Part shown: positions 9,085 through 18,474 of the stretch, piece after piece
Layout of the letters: the number at the start of each line of letters is the position of its first letter
How positions within the stretch are numbered: position 1 is the first letter of the stretch
Assembly: GCF_900112235.1 (NCBI RefSeq)
Contig: NZ_FOLH01000004.1
Location: forward strand, 186,001-250,000
Reading direction: 5' to 3'
From: Marinospirillum celere
Lineage (GTDB): Bacteria > Pseudomonadota > Gammaproteobacteria > Pseudomonadales > Halomonadaceae
DNA: 64,000 nucleotides
Made by a program: the position numbers and the translations under genes
Notes under the pieces: generated by a model
The model's database searches: none
What the model saw: the letters and a program-made list of their open reading frames with translations, nothing else
What the model was told of the DNA's origin: nothing

Positions 9085-11327
9085 TCCAGAGGGGTCAGGG
9101 GCGCAAAGCCTAGCACCAGCCACTTTTCGCCAACGCCATCAAAGTTGATCAGTAGGCGGGTCCGGTCACCTTCACCTTCGGCATGCAGGATAATACCCTC
9201 GCCGAATTTTTTGTGGCCAACCCGCTGACCCACACGCAGACCGGAAGTGTCGGCTGAGCCACCAGGGGCCAAAGGGTTGCCAGCACCACCCAGAGTCGCA
9301 GGGCGTGGCCGACCACTGGGTGACTGCATGGGGCGACTAACGGCAGCGCGCAGACGCACTTCTTCCAAGAGTTCGACCGGCAGTTCATTCAAAAAGCGGG
9401 AGGCCCGGTTAAATTGATCGCGACCAAAAATGCGTCGATTTTCAGCATAGGTCAGGTAGAGGGTTTTCATAGCCCGGGTAATACCGACATAACAAAGCCG
9501 CCTTTCTTCTTCCAGACCATCCGGGGAGCTCTCCATCGCCATCATATGGGGAAACAAGCCTTCTTCCATACCCACCAAAAAGACCAGAGGAAACTCCAGG
9601 CCTTTGGCCGTGTGTAGGGTCATCAGCTGCACTGCATCCTGGTTCTCTTCAGCCTGGTTATCTCCTGCATCCAGGCTGGCTTCCGTCAGAAAAACCGCCA
9701 GAGCTTCCCGGCCTTCCAGATTGACCAGTTTGGCATCCTGGTCCTCTTCAAAGGGCAACACTGGCTCATACTGCTGAACGGCTGAAACCAGCTCTTTCAA
9801 GTTTTCTACCCGAGCCTGCCCCTTCTCACCTTTTTCCTTGGCATGAAAATCAATCAATCCGGATTTTTCAATCACCGTATCCACCGCTTCATGCAGCGTC
9901 AGACTCAGGGTTTCTTCATCCAGGCTTTCAATCAGCTCAACAAAGGCTTTGACTTTATTCGTTGCCCGCCCCAGCTGTTCTTTTGCCAACAGATCCAAAG
10001 TGGCATCCCAAAGGCCGCTGCCTTCATCACGGGCATGCTGACGGAGTTTATCGAGACTGGTATTGCCTATGCCGCGTGTCGGAGTGTTGATCACTCGTTC
10101 GAAAGCAGCATCATCCTGGCGATTTACCAAAAGGCGCAGGTAACCCAGAGCATTTTTGATTTCCAGGCGCTCATAGAAACGCTGACCGCCATAAACCCGG
10201 TAGGGCATTCCCTGACGCAAAAAGGCTTCTTCCAGAGCGCGTGATTGAGCATTGGAACGATAGAGGAGGGCACATTCACTACGCAGCCCTCCCTCACTCA
10301 CATGCTGTTGAATAATATCGACAATAAAGCGGGCTTCATCCTGCTCATTGAAGGCCGCATAAACACGAATGGGGTCACCTGCCTTATCATCTGTCCAGAG
10401 GGACTTGCCCAGACGCCCGGCATTATTTTTGATCAGTGCATTGGCTGCATCCAGAATAGTCGAAGTAGAGCGGTAGTTTTGCTCCAGTCGCAACAGTTGG
10501 GCTTCTGGAAAATCATCCGTGAAGCTTTGAATATTTTCAATTTTTGCACCGCGCCAGCCATAGATGGACTGGTCATCATCACCCACGGCCATAATTCGCC
10601 CTTCTTTACCCCGCAGCAGGCGCAGCCAGGCGTATTGCAGACCATTGGTATCCTGAAATTCATCGACCAGCAAGTGGGCAAAGCGCTGACGATAATGACG
10701 CTGTAAGGGTTCATTATCACGTAGCAACTCCAAGGCCCGCAGGAGCAACTCAGCAAAATCAACCAGACCCTGGCGCTGACAGATATCTTCGTAAATTTGG
10801 TAGAGCTCCAGCATCGCCCGCTCAAATTCGCCCCGAGGCAGAACATGGGCTGCTCTTAAGCCTTCATCCTTCCAACCATTGATCATGCCCTGCAACTGCT
10901 TAGGTGGGTAGCGTTCAGAATCCACACCCTGATCTTTTTGGATGCGCTTAATTAAACGCAGTTGATCATCCGAATCCAGGATTTGGAAAAACTCAGGCAA
11001 CCTGGCTTCCCGCCAATGGGTTCGCAGCAAACGGTGAGAAAGGCCGTGAAAAGTACCCACCCACATGGAACGCAGGCTCATTCCCAATAAAGCTTCCAAT
11101 CTCAGGCGCATTTCCTTGGCCGCTTTGTTAGTAAATGTAACCGCTAAAATTTCATAAGGCGAAAAACCATCATTACGAATCAGCCAGGCAATACGCTGGA
11201 CCAGTACTCGGGTTTTGCCACTACCCGCTCCAGCCAGTACTAGCAGATCCTGAGGAGGGGCCGAAACAACTTCCGCCTGAGCAGGATTAAGGTCTTTCAA
11301 TAGGGGGGAATCGAGCAATGAAGGCAT
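9081..11327 (-). CDS. uvrD: DNA helicase II UvrD
   Basis: A 748-residue superfamily I helicase acting in nucleotide excision and mismatch repair. It shows the Walker A motif AGAGSGKT (residues 32-39), the Q-motif LNPAQAEVV just before it, VDEFQDTN (motif II), VGDDDQSIYGWRGA (motif III), LEQNYRST (motif IV), VQLMTLHTAKGLEFP (motif V) and ERRLCYVGITRA (motif VI). The C-terminal VGHKKFGEGIIL segment is the UvrD Tudor-like domain, which separates UvrD from Rep. E. coli UvrD has 720 residues. It is convergent with the MscS-type gene and divergent from the GGDEF-EAL gene at 11479. No clear LexA box was found upstream. Confidence 0.95.
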   Translation of the reverse strand: MPSLLDSPLLKDLNPAQAEVVSAPPQDLLVLAGAGSGKTRVLVQRIAWLIRNDGFSPYEILAVTFTNKAAKEMRLRLEALLGMSLRSMWVGTFHGLSHRLLRTHWREARLPEFFQILDSDDQLRLIKRIQKDQGVDSERYPPKQLQGMINGWKDEGLRAAHVLPRGEFERAMLELYQIYEDICQRQGLVDFAELLLRALELLRDNEPLQRHYRQRFAHLLVDEFQDTNGLQYAWLRLLRGKEGRIMAVGDDDQSIYGWRGAKIENIQSFTDDFPEAQLLRLEQNYRSTSTILDAANALIKNNAGRLGKSLWTDDKAGDPIRVYAAFNEQDEARFIVDIIQQHVSEGGLRSECALLYRSNAQSRALEEAFLRQGMPYRVYGGQRFYERLEIKNALGYLRLLVNRQDDAAFERVINTPTRGIGNTSLDKLRQHARDEGSGLWDATLDLLAKEQLGRATNKVKAFVELIESLDEETLSLTLHEAVDTVIEKSGLIDFHAKEKGEKGQARVENLKELVSAVQQYEPVLPFEEDQDAKLVNLEGREALAVFLTEASLDAGDNQAEENQDAVQLMTLHTAKGLEFPLVFLVGMEEGLFPHMMAMESSPDGLEEERRLCYVGITRAMKTLYLTYAENRRIFGRDQFNRASRFLNELPVELLEEVRLRAAVSRPMQSPSGRPRPATLGGAGNPLAPGGSADTSGLRVGQRVGHKKFGEGIILHAEGEGDRTRLLINFDGVGEKWLVLGFAPLTPLD

Positions 11328-11478
11328 GGATTAGACCTGAAACTTAGCAGAAATGAATGGAAGCTTAGAACGAAATAGTAACATAGTCTGCATAGCCAGC
11401 TTGTTTAGCATCTGTTATATATCAGGGTTCAGTGACAACCATTACAAAAATCTGAGCTGCAGAGACACCCTCTTTATT

Positions 11479-14217
11479 ATGGATACACAGCAAGACCTAC
11501 TGCAGGAGCGCTTAACGTCCTCCTATAGGGATGCCGATCTTTTTTATCGAATTTCCCTGCTTGCCGCGAGTCTGGCACTGCCTTTACTCTGGAGCACTCT
11601 TCCAGGTGGTTATTGGCTACCGGCTTGGTGGGCAGGCATGGCACTCCTGTTTGCTGGTGGAAAAACGCACTTTCTACTCCTCCAACAGCGACAAAATACC
11701 CATAAGCAGCATCTTGCCTGGCTGCGTTTGGGTGCACTCCTCATCGGTTTTTGGTGGGCGCTGCTGTTGGGCTGGTCTTTACCCCTGCTGCCATCCAAGC
11801 CTTTGATTATCAGTCTAGCTTTGGTGCTCTGGGCATCCACCCTGATCACAGCAACCAGCATCTATGCTCATTTTGTTAGTGTTAGCTTTCTTTTCGCCCT
11901 ACCTGGCGTTGTCACTCTTCTCGCCTTTTCGGGTTTTCACCAACTGCTGCTCCCACCTTTGGTGATGGCACTGCCTCTACTTGCCCTGGCTTTTAATGCC
12001 TGGCAAACCCGAAAAACCTTGATTCAGCTGCAAGCGGGTAACCAGCAAATCCTCCAGCTCAATCAGGAACTCGAAAACCAGCACCTTTACCTGGAACAAG
12101 AAGTGATGAATAGAACCCAGGCGCTGCAGGAAGAAGTCAGTCGCCACGAAAAAACCAGCAAGGAACTAGAGCATCAACGCAAACGCATCAGCCAAGCAAT
12201 TGAAGCCAGTCGCCTCGGCCTGTGGGATTGGGATCTGGACACCGACTCCATTTATCACTCTCATTTTGAAGAGATATTTGGCTATGCCGATGATGAAATC
12301 CCTCATTTCATGGGCCACCTGAAACCCCTGGTTCATCCTGATGATTACCCACAAATGCGGCGTACTTTGATTAGCGCACTGAAAGGACATAGCGAGCATT
12401 ATCAGTGCCGTTTCCGCATTCGTCACAAATCAGGACAGTGGCGCTGGATAGAAGATCATGGTGAGGTTGTTGAACGCCATGAAACTACTGGCAAGGCACA
12501 ACGAATGCTGGGCACCCGCCGGGATATTACTGAAGAGCAGGAAAAAGATGATTATCTGCAACTGGCTTGGCGCGCCTTTGAAGCTTCTGGTGAAGCCACC
12601 TATATTGTTGATTCAGATAGCCAGGTCATCTTTGTTAACCAAGCCTTTGTAGATATCACTGGCTACTCGCGTCAGGATGTTCTTGAACAAAGTTTTTGGG
12701 ATCATCCCTGCTTTGCCGAATATACCCGCATTTACAAAGGCATTTCACGCAGCCTAAGGCATGAAGGGCGCTGGGAAGGCGAATTGACCCAAAAAAGGCG
12801 TACTGGAGAAACCTATCCACAATGGTTGCGAGTGATCCGCGTCACCAGCGGCTTTAAACAGGATGCCTACACCATAGGTATTTTCTCGGATCTGACCCAC
12901 AAAAAAGAAGTTGAAGCCCGCCTTACCTATCTCGCCGAGTATGATGAACTCACTGGCCTAGCTAACCGTAATCAGTTCTATGACCGCCTGCATCAAAGAC
13001 TGGCAGAAGCACGAATCACCGGGGATGAGCTGGCTTTGCTCATGTTTGATATTGATCGCTTCAAGGCCTATAACAACTCCCTAGGGCACCATGCGGGCGA
13101 CCTGCTGCTGAAAAAGGTAGCTGAGCGTCTGACCGAATGCCTCACTGATGCTGAAATCCTGGCACGTACAGGCGGTAACGAATTTGCCGTTTTGTTAAGA
13201 GCCAATGAGCAGCAGGCCTTGCAGCAAGCTGAGGCCTTCCATGAAAAACTACATCTACCCTTTTATATTGATCAGCAGGAACTGCGCCTGACCCTAAGTG
13301 CCGGCTTAAGCTGCTACCCCGAGCATACCCATGAGTTACAAGTGCTCATTAATCAGGCGGATCAAGCCCGCTTGAGGGCCAAAGCAACCGGCGGTAACCG
13401 TCTACAGGTTTACAACGAAGACATTCGTCAAAGCAGTCTGGAACAGCTGCGTTTGGAACAGGATTTAAGACGTGCACTGGATGCCGGTCAAATCCAAGTG
13501 CATTTTCAACCCAAGCTGGATTTACACACTGGCCTGCTAAGCTGTGCTGAAGCCTTGGCCCGCTGGGAGCATCCGGAAGAAGGCCAGATCCCACCCTCTG
13601 TTTTTATTCCTTTGGCTGAGCGCACTGGCCTTATTGGCCAACTGGGCAAGCTGGTACTGCGCATTGCCTGTCAGCAGGCGGCCAGCTGGTATCAAGCGGG
13701 CTACAATATTCAAGTTGCAGTGAATATAGCGGCTCAGCAAGTTGAAAGCGGCCATCTGGTGGAAGAAGTCAGCCAGCTGCTGGATGAATTAGCCTTACCT
13801 GCCCGCTTGCTACAGTTGGAGCTTACCGAAAGTACCCTAATGGAAGATGCCGAGGCAGCCACCCTGGAAATGCAAAACCTGCGTGCACGCGGCATTTCTC
13901 TGGCTATCGATGACTTTGGCACCGGCTATTCATCACTTAGTTACCTGCAGCACTTTCCGCTGGATATTCTAAAAATCGACCGCAGCTTCCTGATGTCCGA
14001 GAATGCTCAAACCACCGAGGGCACACTAACACGAGCCATTATTGCCCTGGGCCATGGCCTCGGTATGCAGGTAGTTGCAGAAGGTGTGGAAGATGAAGAT
14101 CAGCTAGTAGTTCTTAAAGAGCTAGGCTGCGACTATGCACAGGGGTTTGTAATCAGCAGGCCTCAGCCAGCTGAACTGCTGGAAGGCCTGTTTGCTGAAC
14201 AGAAAAAAAAGCTCTAA
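11479..14217 (+). CDS. Membrane PAS-PAS-GGDEF-EAL protein, probable phosphodiesterase
   Basis: 912 residues from the ATG at 11479; the open frame extends upstream to 11353, but MDTQQDLLQ is a more plausible start than the Cys-rich extension. About six membrane segments (about 25-175) are followed by a coiled coil, a PAS_3-type domain (about 235-355) with a PAC end, a second PAS domain (about 360-480), GGDEF (about 490-650) and EAL (about 660-905). The cyclase motif is GGNEF, with the metal-binding third position lost, so cyclase activity is unlikely. EALARW, ELTES and DDFGTGYSS are intact, favouring c-di-GMP hydrolysis. It lies between uvrD (divergent) and hexR (convergent, adjacent stops) and is not in an operon. 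Confidence 0.9.
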   Translation: MDTQQDLLQERLTSSYRDADLFYRISLLAASLALPLLWSTLPGGYWLPAWWAGMALLFAGGKTHFLLLQQRQNTHKQHLAWLRLGALLIGFWWALLLGWSLPLLPSKPLIISLALVLWASTLITATSIYAHFVSVSFLFALPGVVTLLAFSGFHQLLLPPLVMALPLLALAFNAWQTRKTLIQLQAGNQQILQLNQELENQHLYLEQEVMNRTQALQEEVSRHEKTSKELEHQRKRISQAIEASRLGLWDWDLDTDSIYHSHFEEIFGYADDEIPHFMGHLKPLVHPDDYPQMRRTLISALKGHSEHYQCRFRIRHKSGQWRWIEDHGEVVERHETTGKAQRMLGTRRDITEEQEKDDYLQLAWRAFEASGEATYIVDSDSQVIFVNQAFVDITGYSRQDVLEQSFWDHPCFAEYTRIYKGISRSLRHEGRWEGELTQKRRTGETYPQWLRVIRVTSGFKQDAYTIGIFSDLTHKKEVEARLTYLAEYDELTGLANRNQFYDRLHQRLAEARITGDELALLMFDIDRFKAYNNSLGHHAGDLLLKKVAERLTECLTDAEILARTGGNEFAVLLRANEQQALQQAEAFHEKLHLPFYIDQQELRLTLSAGLSCYPEHTHELQVLINQADQARLRAKATGGNRLQVYNEDIRQSSLEQLRLEQDLRRALDAGQIQVHFQPKLDLHTGLLSCAEALARWEHPEEGQIPPSVFIPLAERTGLIGQLGKLVLRIACQQAASWYQAGYNIQVAVNIAAQQVESGHLVEEVSQLLDELALPARLLQLELTESTLMEDAEAATLEMQNLRARGISLAIDDFGTGYSSLSYLQHFPLDILKIDRSFLMSENAQTTEGTLTRAIIALGHGLGMQVVAEGVEDEDQLVVLKELGCDYAQGFVISRPQPAELLEGLFAEQKKKL

Positions 14218-15072
14218 TCAACGCAGACGGTCAGGCAGCCTCAACCCTTGGAGGCTACGCTTGACGGCTTGCAGATGCTCAACCAGTTTGGGGCCGCGCA
14301 TTTTGGCGACACCCACAGCCAAGACATCGATCACCACCAGGTGAACGATGCGTGAACTCATCGGTGTATAAATTTCCGTATCTTCAGGTACGTCCATATG
14401 CAGGGGCAGGGTTACCATCTCAGCCAGAGGTGATCCCGAAGGGCAAAGGCCAATCACACTAGCACCCGCCTCCTTGGCCAATTGAACACTTTGCATCAAA
14501 GCTTTGGTCCGCCCGGTCTGGGAAATTGCCACCACCACATCACCAGCCGTCAGCGTAACAGCCGACATATTCTGCATATGCGGGTCCGAGTAGGCTGCTG
14601 TCGACATCTGCAAGCGGAAAAACTTGTGCTGGGCATCAACGGCCACTGCGCCCGAGGCACCAAAGCCGTAAAACTCAACCCGGTTGGCATTGGTTAATAG
14701 CTGAATCGCTTCCTGCAGGCTAGGGGTGTTCAGTTTATCCCTGACCTGCAAGAGCACCCCAATCGTGGAATCAAAGATACTGCGTGAGAATTCAGCAACC
14801 GTGTCGCCATCATTCATTGAAAACTGGGTAAAGCTACTGTCAGTAGCCAATACCTGGGCCAGTCTTAGTTTGAAATCCTGAAAACCATCACAGCCCAAGG
14901 CCCGACAGAAGCGCACTACTGTTGGTTCGCTGACATGGGCTTCAGTCGCCAAATCCACAATTCGCATATGGATCACTTCATTGGGGTTCTTCAATACGTA
15001 GTTTCCGACCTTTTGCTCGGAACGACGAAAGGAATCCAGAGTTTTGCGCAGATGTTCCAGAATATTTATCAC
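14218..15072 (-). CDS. hexR: HexR-type RpiR-family transcriptional regulator
   Basis: An N-terminal RpiR helix-turn-helix domain (about 1-75, with SEQKVGNYVLKNP and SEPTVVRFCRALGCDGF) and a C-terminal SIS sugar-phosphate-binding domain (about 120-250, with FYGFGASGAVA and VVAISQTGRTK). HexR binds 2-keto-3-deoxy-6-phosphogluconate and controls Entner-Doudoroff and central carbon genes. A GTG at 15072 is chosen because INILEHLRK then aligns with the usual family start and gives 284 residues, the normal size; the frame stays open to another GTG at 15120. Neither has a convincing ribosome site. No zwf, edd or eda gene is adjacent, so the HexR assignment rests on sequence resemblance only. Confidence 0.8.
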   Translation of the reverse strand: MINILEHLRKTLDSFRRSEQKVGNYVLKNPNEVIHMRIVDLATEAHVSEPTVVRFCRALGCDGFQDFKLRLAQVLATDSSFTQFSMNDGDTVAEFSRSIFDSTIGVLLQVRDKLNTPSLQEAIQLLTNANRVEFYGFGASGAVAVDAQHKFFRLQMSTAAYSDPHMQNMSAVTLTAGDVVVAISQTGRTKALMQSVQLAKEAGASVIGLCPSGSPLAEMVTLPLHMDVPEDTEIYTPMSSRIVHLVVIDVLAVGVAKMRGPKLVEHLQAVKRSLQGLRLPDRLR

Positions 15073-15260
15073 GGCACTTCGATCTTTAAAGGACTTTAAT
15101 TTCCCTATTCTACCTGCCACTGGCCGTCAGCATGAACCCATTTTTACACCTTTGGTCAAAAAGAAGTCCAGGCATTGCAATCTTGGCGTAAAAAATGCTA
15201 TGTAAATTACTAGGTGCTGCTTGTATCTGTTACCTGCATAGCTTCTGGGAGGAGGGTTCC

Positions 15261-15461
15261 ATGAGTCATCATCCATCAGTCGACCAGGTTAAAGCCGACA
15301 TCCTTAATGTCTTCAAAAGCATCAGCGAAGGAGAGACCCAAAAACAGCAGAGGATAGCTGCAGAGCGCCTGCGTAAGGCCCGGCAGTATATTGAGAACCT
15401 GCGTGAACAGAAAAGGTTACGCGAAGAGTTGAGCGATGGCTGGGATCTCGAGCTTCACTAA
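15261..15461 (+). CDS. Small charged protein, possibly PA3496-like
   Basis: A 66-residue protein preceded by an excellent ribosome site (GGAGGAGG, 15248-15255), which fixes the ATG at 15261. It is helical, rich in Arg, Glu and Gln, and ends in LREQKRLREELSDGWDLELH. The RxxRxELxxxW pattern near the C-terminus resembles the small PA3496 family of pseudomonads (putative envelope integrity), but the similarity is short and uncertain. It has no signal peptide or membrane segment. It is divergent from hexR and lies 93 nt before dsbB. Confidence 0.6.
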   Translation: MSHHPSVDQVKADILNVFKSISEGETQKQQRIAAERLRKARQYIENLREQKRLREELSDGWDLELH

Positions 15462-15554
15462 ACGCCATTAATCACGAACAAAGGCAGGGAACTTCCCAGT
15501 CGCTTTAAAGTTTAATAAGCTGACTGTATTAATGATACTCAGAAGGAAACTGCC

Positions 15555-16058
15555 TTGACTGCTTTATCGCTGCGAACTCTATTGGTGCGCCACGGCCTAC
15601 TATTGGTCTGCGCTGGTGCACTAACCATAGTTGCTCTTGCCTTTCTGTATGAGCAGCTGACCGGCATTCAGCCTTGCCCCCTCTGCTGGCTGCAACGCTG
15701 GATCTTTATTGGTTTTGCTGCTCTTAGTCTTCTGGCTTTAGTGTTAGGACGCCTTCCTGGATTACGCTGGCTGTTCATTGCAGCTTTTGCCCTCCTCACC
15801 CTAACAGGTATCGGTATTGCCCTTCGGCACCTCTATATCAAACTCAACCCCCAAAGTGTCAGCTGCGGTATGGATGTCGAAACCCTGCTGGACTTCTTTC
15901 CGCTACGTGAAGCCCTAACCCAGATGCTGGCAGGCAGTGCCGACTGTGCCCAGCAAGCAGACTTTCTGGGCTTACCACTACCTTCCTGGAGCCTCAGTGG
16001 CTACTTACTACTGGGCAGCTTGGCTATCCTCGCTCTCTGGGCCAACAAAAAACGTTAA
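15555..16058 (+). CDS. dsbB: Disulfide bond formation protein DsbB
   Basis: A 167-residue inner-membrane protein with four membrane segments. The first periplasmic loop carries the CPLC motif (Cys41, Cys44) followed by WLQRW; the second carries Cys104 and Cys131. These are the two cysteine pairs through which DsbB reoxidises DsbA and passes electrons to quinone. The start is a TTG at 15555 placed 7 nt after AAGGA. The partner dsbA is in the same window at 24317 but not linked. The Hsp20 gene follows 103 nt downstream with its own heat-shock-type promoter. Confidence 0.93.
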   Translation: MTALSLRTLLVRHGLLLVCAGALTIVALAFLYEQLTGIQPCPLCWLQRWIFIGFAALSLLALVLGRLPGLRWLFIAAFALLTLTGIGIALRHLYIKLNPQSVSCGMDVETLLDFFPLREALTQMLAGSADCAQQADFLGLPLPSWSLSGYLLLGSLAILALWANKKR

Positions 16059-16066
16059 AACAACCT

Positions 16067-16093
16067 CTTGAAAAAAACCTCCGCAACCACTAT
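16067..16093 (+). promoter_or_regulatory. Sigma-32-type promoter of the Hsp20 gene
   Basis: CTTGAAA (16067-16073), a 13-nt spacer, and CCACTAT (16087-16093) resemble the sigma-32 consensus CTTGAAA-N(11-16)-CCCATnT, with an exact -35 and two mismatches in the -10. The element lies 69 nt before the Hsp20 ATG, right after dsbB. Spacing is identical to the two elements found before grpE and dnaK. Confidence 0.6.
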
Positions 16094-16161
16094 TTAATCC
16101 TTATAAAAACCAAGTGATTGCAGTTTCTTAATCAAGATCCCAAGTGGTTAAGGAGGTTGTT

Positions 16162-16728
16162 ATGGACCTTGCAAAACTCAATCCCTGGAACTGGTTCAAA
16201 CACGAAGAACCTCACCAGCAGGAAGCGGCTGTTCCGGTAAAGCGTGAAAACTATCCAGAAACCCAGCGCCCATCAGGGTTTCCTGAAGATTTTTTCCAGC
16301 TCCACCGGGAAATGGACCGCCTCTTTGCGGAAACTTTTAAAAATCTGGGTTGGCCAACAAGAAGCTTAGGGCTTAAACCTGAAGCTTCACTGTCTTTTAG
16401 CCCCAAACTGGATGTAGCCAGTGCGGACAAGGAGTACACCATCACTCTGGAAGCACCTGGCCTGGAAGAAAAGGATATTCAGCTGGATTTGCAGGAGCGG
16501 ACCTTGTTTATCCGCGGAGAAAAACGGCAGGAAAAAGAAGAGCAAGACAAGCACTTCTACCGGATGGAGCGTAGCTATGGTCAATTTCAACGCGTGCTGG
16601 AAATTCCCACCGATGTTGAGCTGGATGGGATTAAGGCAAAAATGAACAAGGGGCTCTTAACCCTTACTCTACCACGCCAAACCAAGAGCGAATCAACACA
16701 TCAGAGACGCATTGAAATTCAGCCCTAA
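16162..16728 (+). CDS. Hsp20 family small heat-shock protein
   Basis: 188 residues. The alpha-crystallin domain spans about 75-180, with PKLDVASADKEYTITLEAPG, LFIRGEKRQEKEE, a FQRVLEIPTDVELDGIKAKM core and the GLLTLTLPR strand. The N-terminal arm is long (about 70 residues). It is an ATP-independent holdase that binds unfolding proteins. The ATG at 16162 follows AGGAGG at 16151; an in-frame GTG at 16144 would place this ribosome site inside the gene and is rejected. A sigma-32-type promoter lies at 16067 and a strong terminator directly follows, so it is probably a single-gene heat-shock unit. Confidence 0.92.
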   Translation: MDLAKLNPWNWFKHEEPHQQEAAVPVKRENYPETQRPSGFPEDFFQLHREMDRLFAETFKNLGWPTRSLGLKPEASLSFSPKLDVASADKEYTITLEAPGLEEKDIQLDLQERTLFIRGEKRQEKEEQDKHFYRMERSYGQFQRVLEIPTDVELDGIKAKMNKGLLTLTLPRQTKSESTHQRRIEIQP

Positions 16729-16733
16729 ACGCA

Positions 16734-16761
16734 AGAAGGCGGCTTAAGCCGCCTTCTTTTT
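16734..16761 (+). terminator. Rho-independent terminator after the Hsp20 gene
   Basis: AGAAGGCGGC and GCCGCCTTCT form a perfect 10-bp stem with a TTAA loop, followed by a run of T. It starts 5 nt after the Hsp20 stop. The A residues on the other side let it also serve the convergent symporter gene. Confidence 0.9.
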
Positions 16762-16775
16762 GTCTGTCCTTTGCC

Positions 16776-18122
16776 TTACAGATTGGCAAAGAAGACCACA
16801 ATAACACCGACAGGGGCCAGGTAACGAACGATCAAATTCCAAAGGCTGAAATCATAAACATCCAGGCCCAACTCCTTACGAACTGCTTCTTTATCCAAAC
16901 GCCACGCCAAGAAGACGATGACACCCAGACCTGTTAGCGGCAAGAAGAATTTGCTGGTTAAAGTATCCAGGAGATCAAAAACATTCAGACCCAGAATCAA
17001 GAAATCACCCAGCACATTAAATGATAAGAGCGCCAGAACACCCAGGGCCCAGGCAGCACAGCCTGCAACAAGGGTTGAACCAACGCGGCCCCAGGGGGTT
17101 CTTTCTTCAACAAACTCGACTACTGGTTCCAGCAGGGAAATCGCTGAAGTAATCGCAGCAAAGGTTAAAAGAACAAAGAAAGCCAGACCCACGAGCCAGC
17201 CAGCGGTGATATTACCAAAGGCAACCGGCAGGGTGACAAAAATCAGTCCCGGACCTTCACCCAGATTCAGGCCTTCTGCAAAAACGATGGGGAAGATCGC
17301 CAGGCCTGCTGCCAAAGCAATCACGGTATCCATGATCACGACAGTACGGGCCGATTGCAGCAGATTCACATCTTCACCCAGATAGGAGCCATAAGCCATC
17401 ATGATCCCCATGCCCAAAGACAGGGTGAAGAAGGCATGACCCAAAGCAGCCAGAATAATGCCACCATCAACCTGGCTCCACTCAGGCTTGAACATAAACT
17501 CCAGCGCCTGACCAAAACCACCGGTGGTCATGCCATAGATAACCAAAAGCAGTAGCAGTACACCCAGAGCAGGCATCAACAGGGTGGCGGCTTTTTCCAG
17601 ACCACCAGTTACACCGCGAGCAACAATTCCTATCGTCAACAACATAAACAGGCTGTGCCAAAAAATAAGGGTAACAGGGCTAGCCAGCAAGCCTGTAAAG
17701 AGGGCACCTATGCCATCGGCATCTTGGCCAGCAAAGCTACCTATTAAGGCGTCTTTGATATAAGCCAGTGACCAGCCACCGATGACACTATAAAACGATA
17801 AAATCAGAAAGGCGCCCAGCACACCACCCAGACCGACCAACACCCACAGCTTGCTGCTACCACTGACCGCAGCCATTTCCTGCATGGTGTTAATTGGGTT
17901 CTTTTGGCCACGGCGACCCAGGAGCCATTCACTCACCAGGATGGGCAGACCGATCAGAAAAATACACGCCAGATAGATGAAGACAAAAGCAGCACCGCCG
18001 CTATCGCCAACCATATAAGGAAACTTCCAGATATTACCCAGACCAACGGCTGAACCCGTTGCGGCCAGGACAAAACCCATACGCGATGACCACTGCGCAT
18101 GCCCTTGTTTTGCTGTAGACAT
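16776..18122 (-). CDS. NSS-family sodium-dependent transporter
   Basis: 448 residues with about twelve membrane segments. The N-terminal GFVLAATGSAVGLGNIWKFP and GGAAFVFIYL are signatures of the neurotransmitter:sodium symporter (SNF/LeuT) family; the unwound TM1 region binds sodium and substrate. Bacterial members import amino acids such as tryptophan, tyrosine or leucine, but the substrate cannot be read here. The ATG at 18122 has GAGGTG just upstream; the frame stays open to 18254, but that extension is Cys-rich and non-conserved. It is convergent with the Hsp20 gene and divergent from argH. Confidence 0.9.
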   Translation of the reverse strand: MSTAKQGHAQWSSRMGFVLAATGSAVGLGNIWKFPYMVGDSGGAAFVFIYLACIFLIGLPILVSEWLLGRRGQKNPINTMQEMAAVSGSSKLWVLVGLGGVLGAFLILSFYSVIGGWSLAYIKDALIGSFAGQDADGIGALFTGLLASPVTLIFWHSLFMLLTIGIVARGVTGGLEKAATLLMPALGVLLLLLVIYGMTTGGFGQALEFMFKPEWSQVDGGIILAALGHAFFTLSLGMGIMMAYGSYLGEDVNLLQSARTVVIMDTVIALAAGLAIFPIVFAEGLNLGEGPGLIFVTLPVAFGNITAGWLVGLAFFVLLTFAAITSAISLLEPVVEFVEERTPWGRVGSTLVAGCAAWALGVLALLSFNVLGDFLILGLNVFDLLDTLTSKFFLPLTGLGVIVFLAWRLDKEAVRKELGLDVYDFSLWNLIVRYLAPVGVIVVFFANL

Positions 18123-18474
18123 AGACACCTCATGTACCCCGCTATTTTGTTGTTTAAAGGCTGCCAGACTCCAGTCACCAACCAGCAGACAATAATCAGC
18201 AAAACCTTCCGCTTCCCTGGGGTAACAGGAAACAGAAATGTCAGGCAGGATCACTGCTGCTAACAGGGGCGGTGCCAGAAGATAACCCAGCGCGCTAACC
18301 TTTTCCTGGATAAGGATGACTCATCCATACATGCGTTTGAAAAGGCTGATATAGGCATTTTCCCAGAAATCTGCGTTCAGGTCACCTTCAATAAGCCTTT
18401 TTCAGCGACTTCCCGGCGTCTGCTCTGGTAAACTTGAGTGTATTCCTGTTGTTATTTATTGGAGCCAGCACATC
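18123..18474. other. 352-nt intergenic region between the symporter and argH
   Basis: No gene is supported. The plus strand holds an extended -10-like TGGTAAACT (18426-18434) with a weak GCGACT 18 nt upstream, a possible argH promoter. A 44-codon upstream open extension of the symporter frame lacks a ribosome site. The middle, 18180-18360, shows no repeat or clear hairpin and is unexplained. Confidence 0.5.

Noticed and set aside
18123-18254. N-terminal extension of the sodium symporter
   Set aside because: The ATG at 18122 has a strong GAGGTG site and gives the family start; the extension resembles no symporter.
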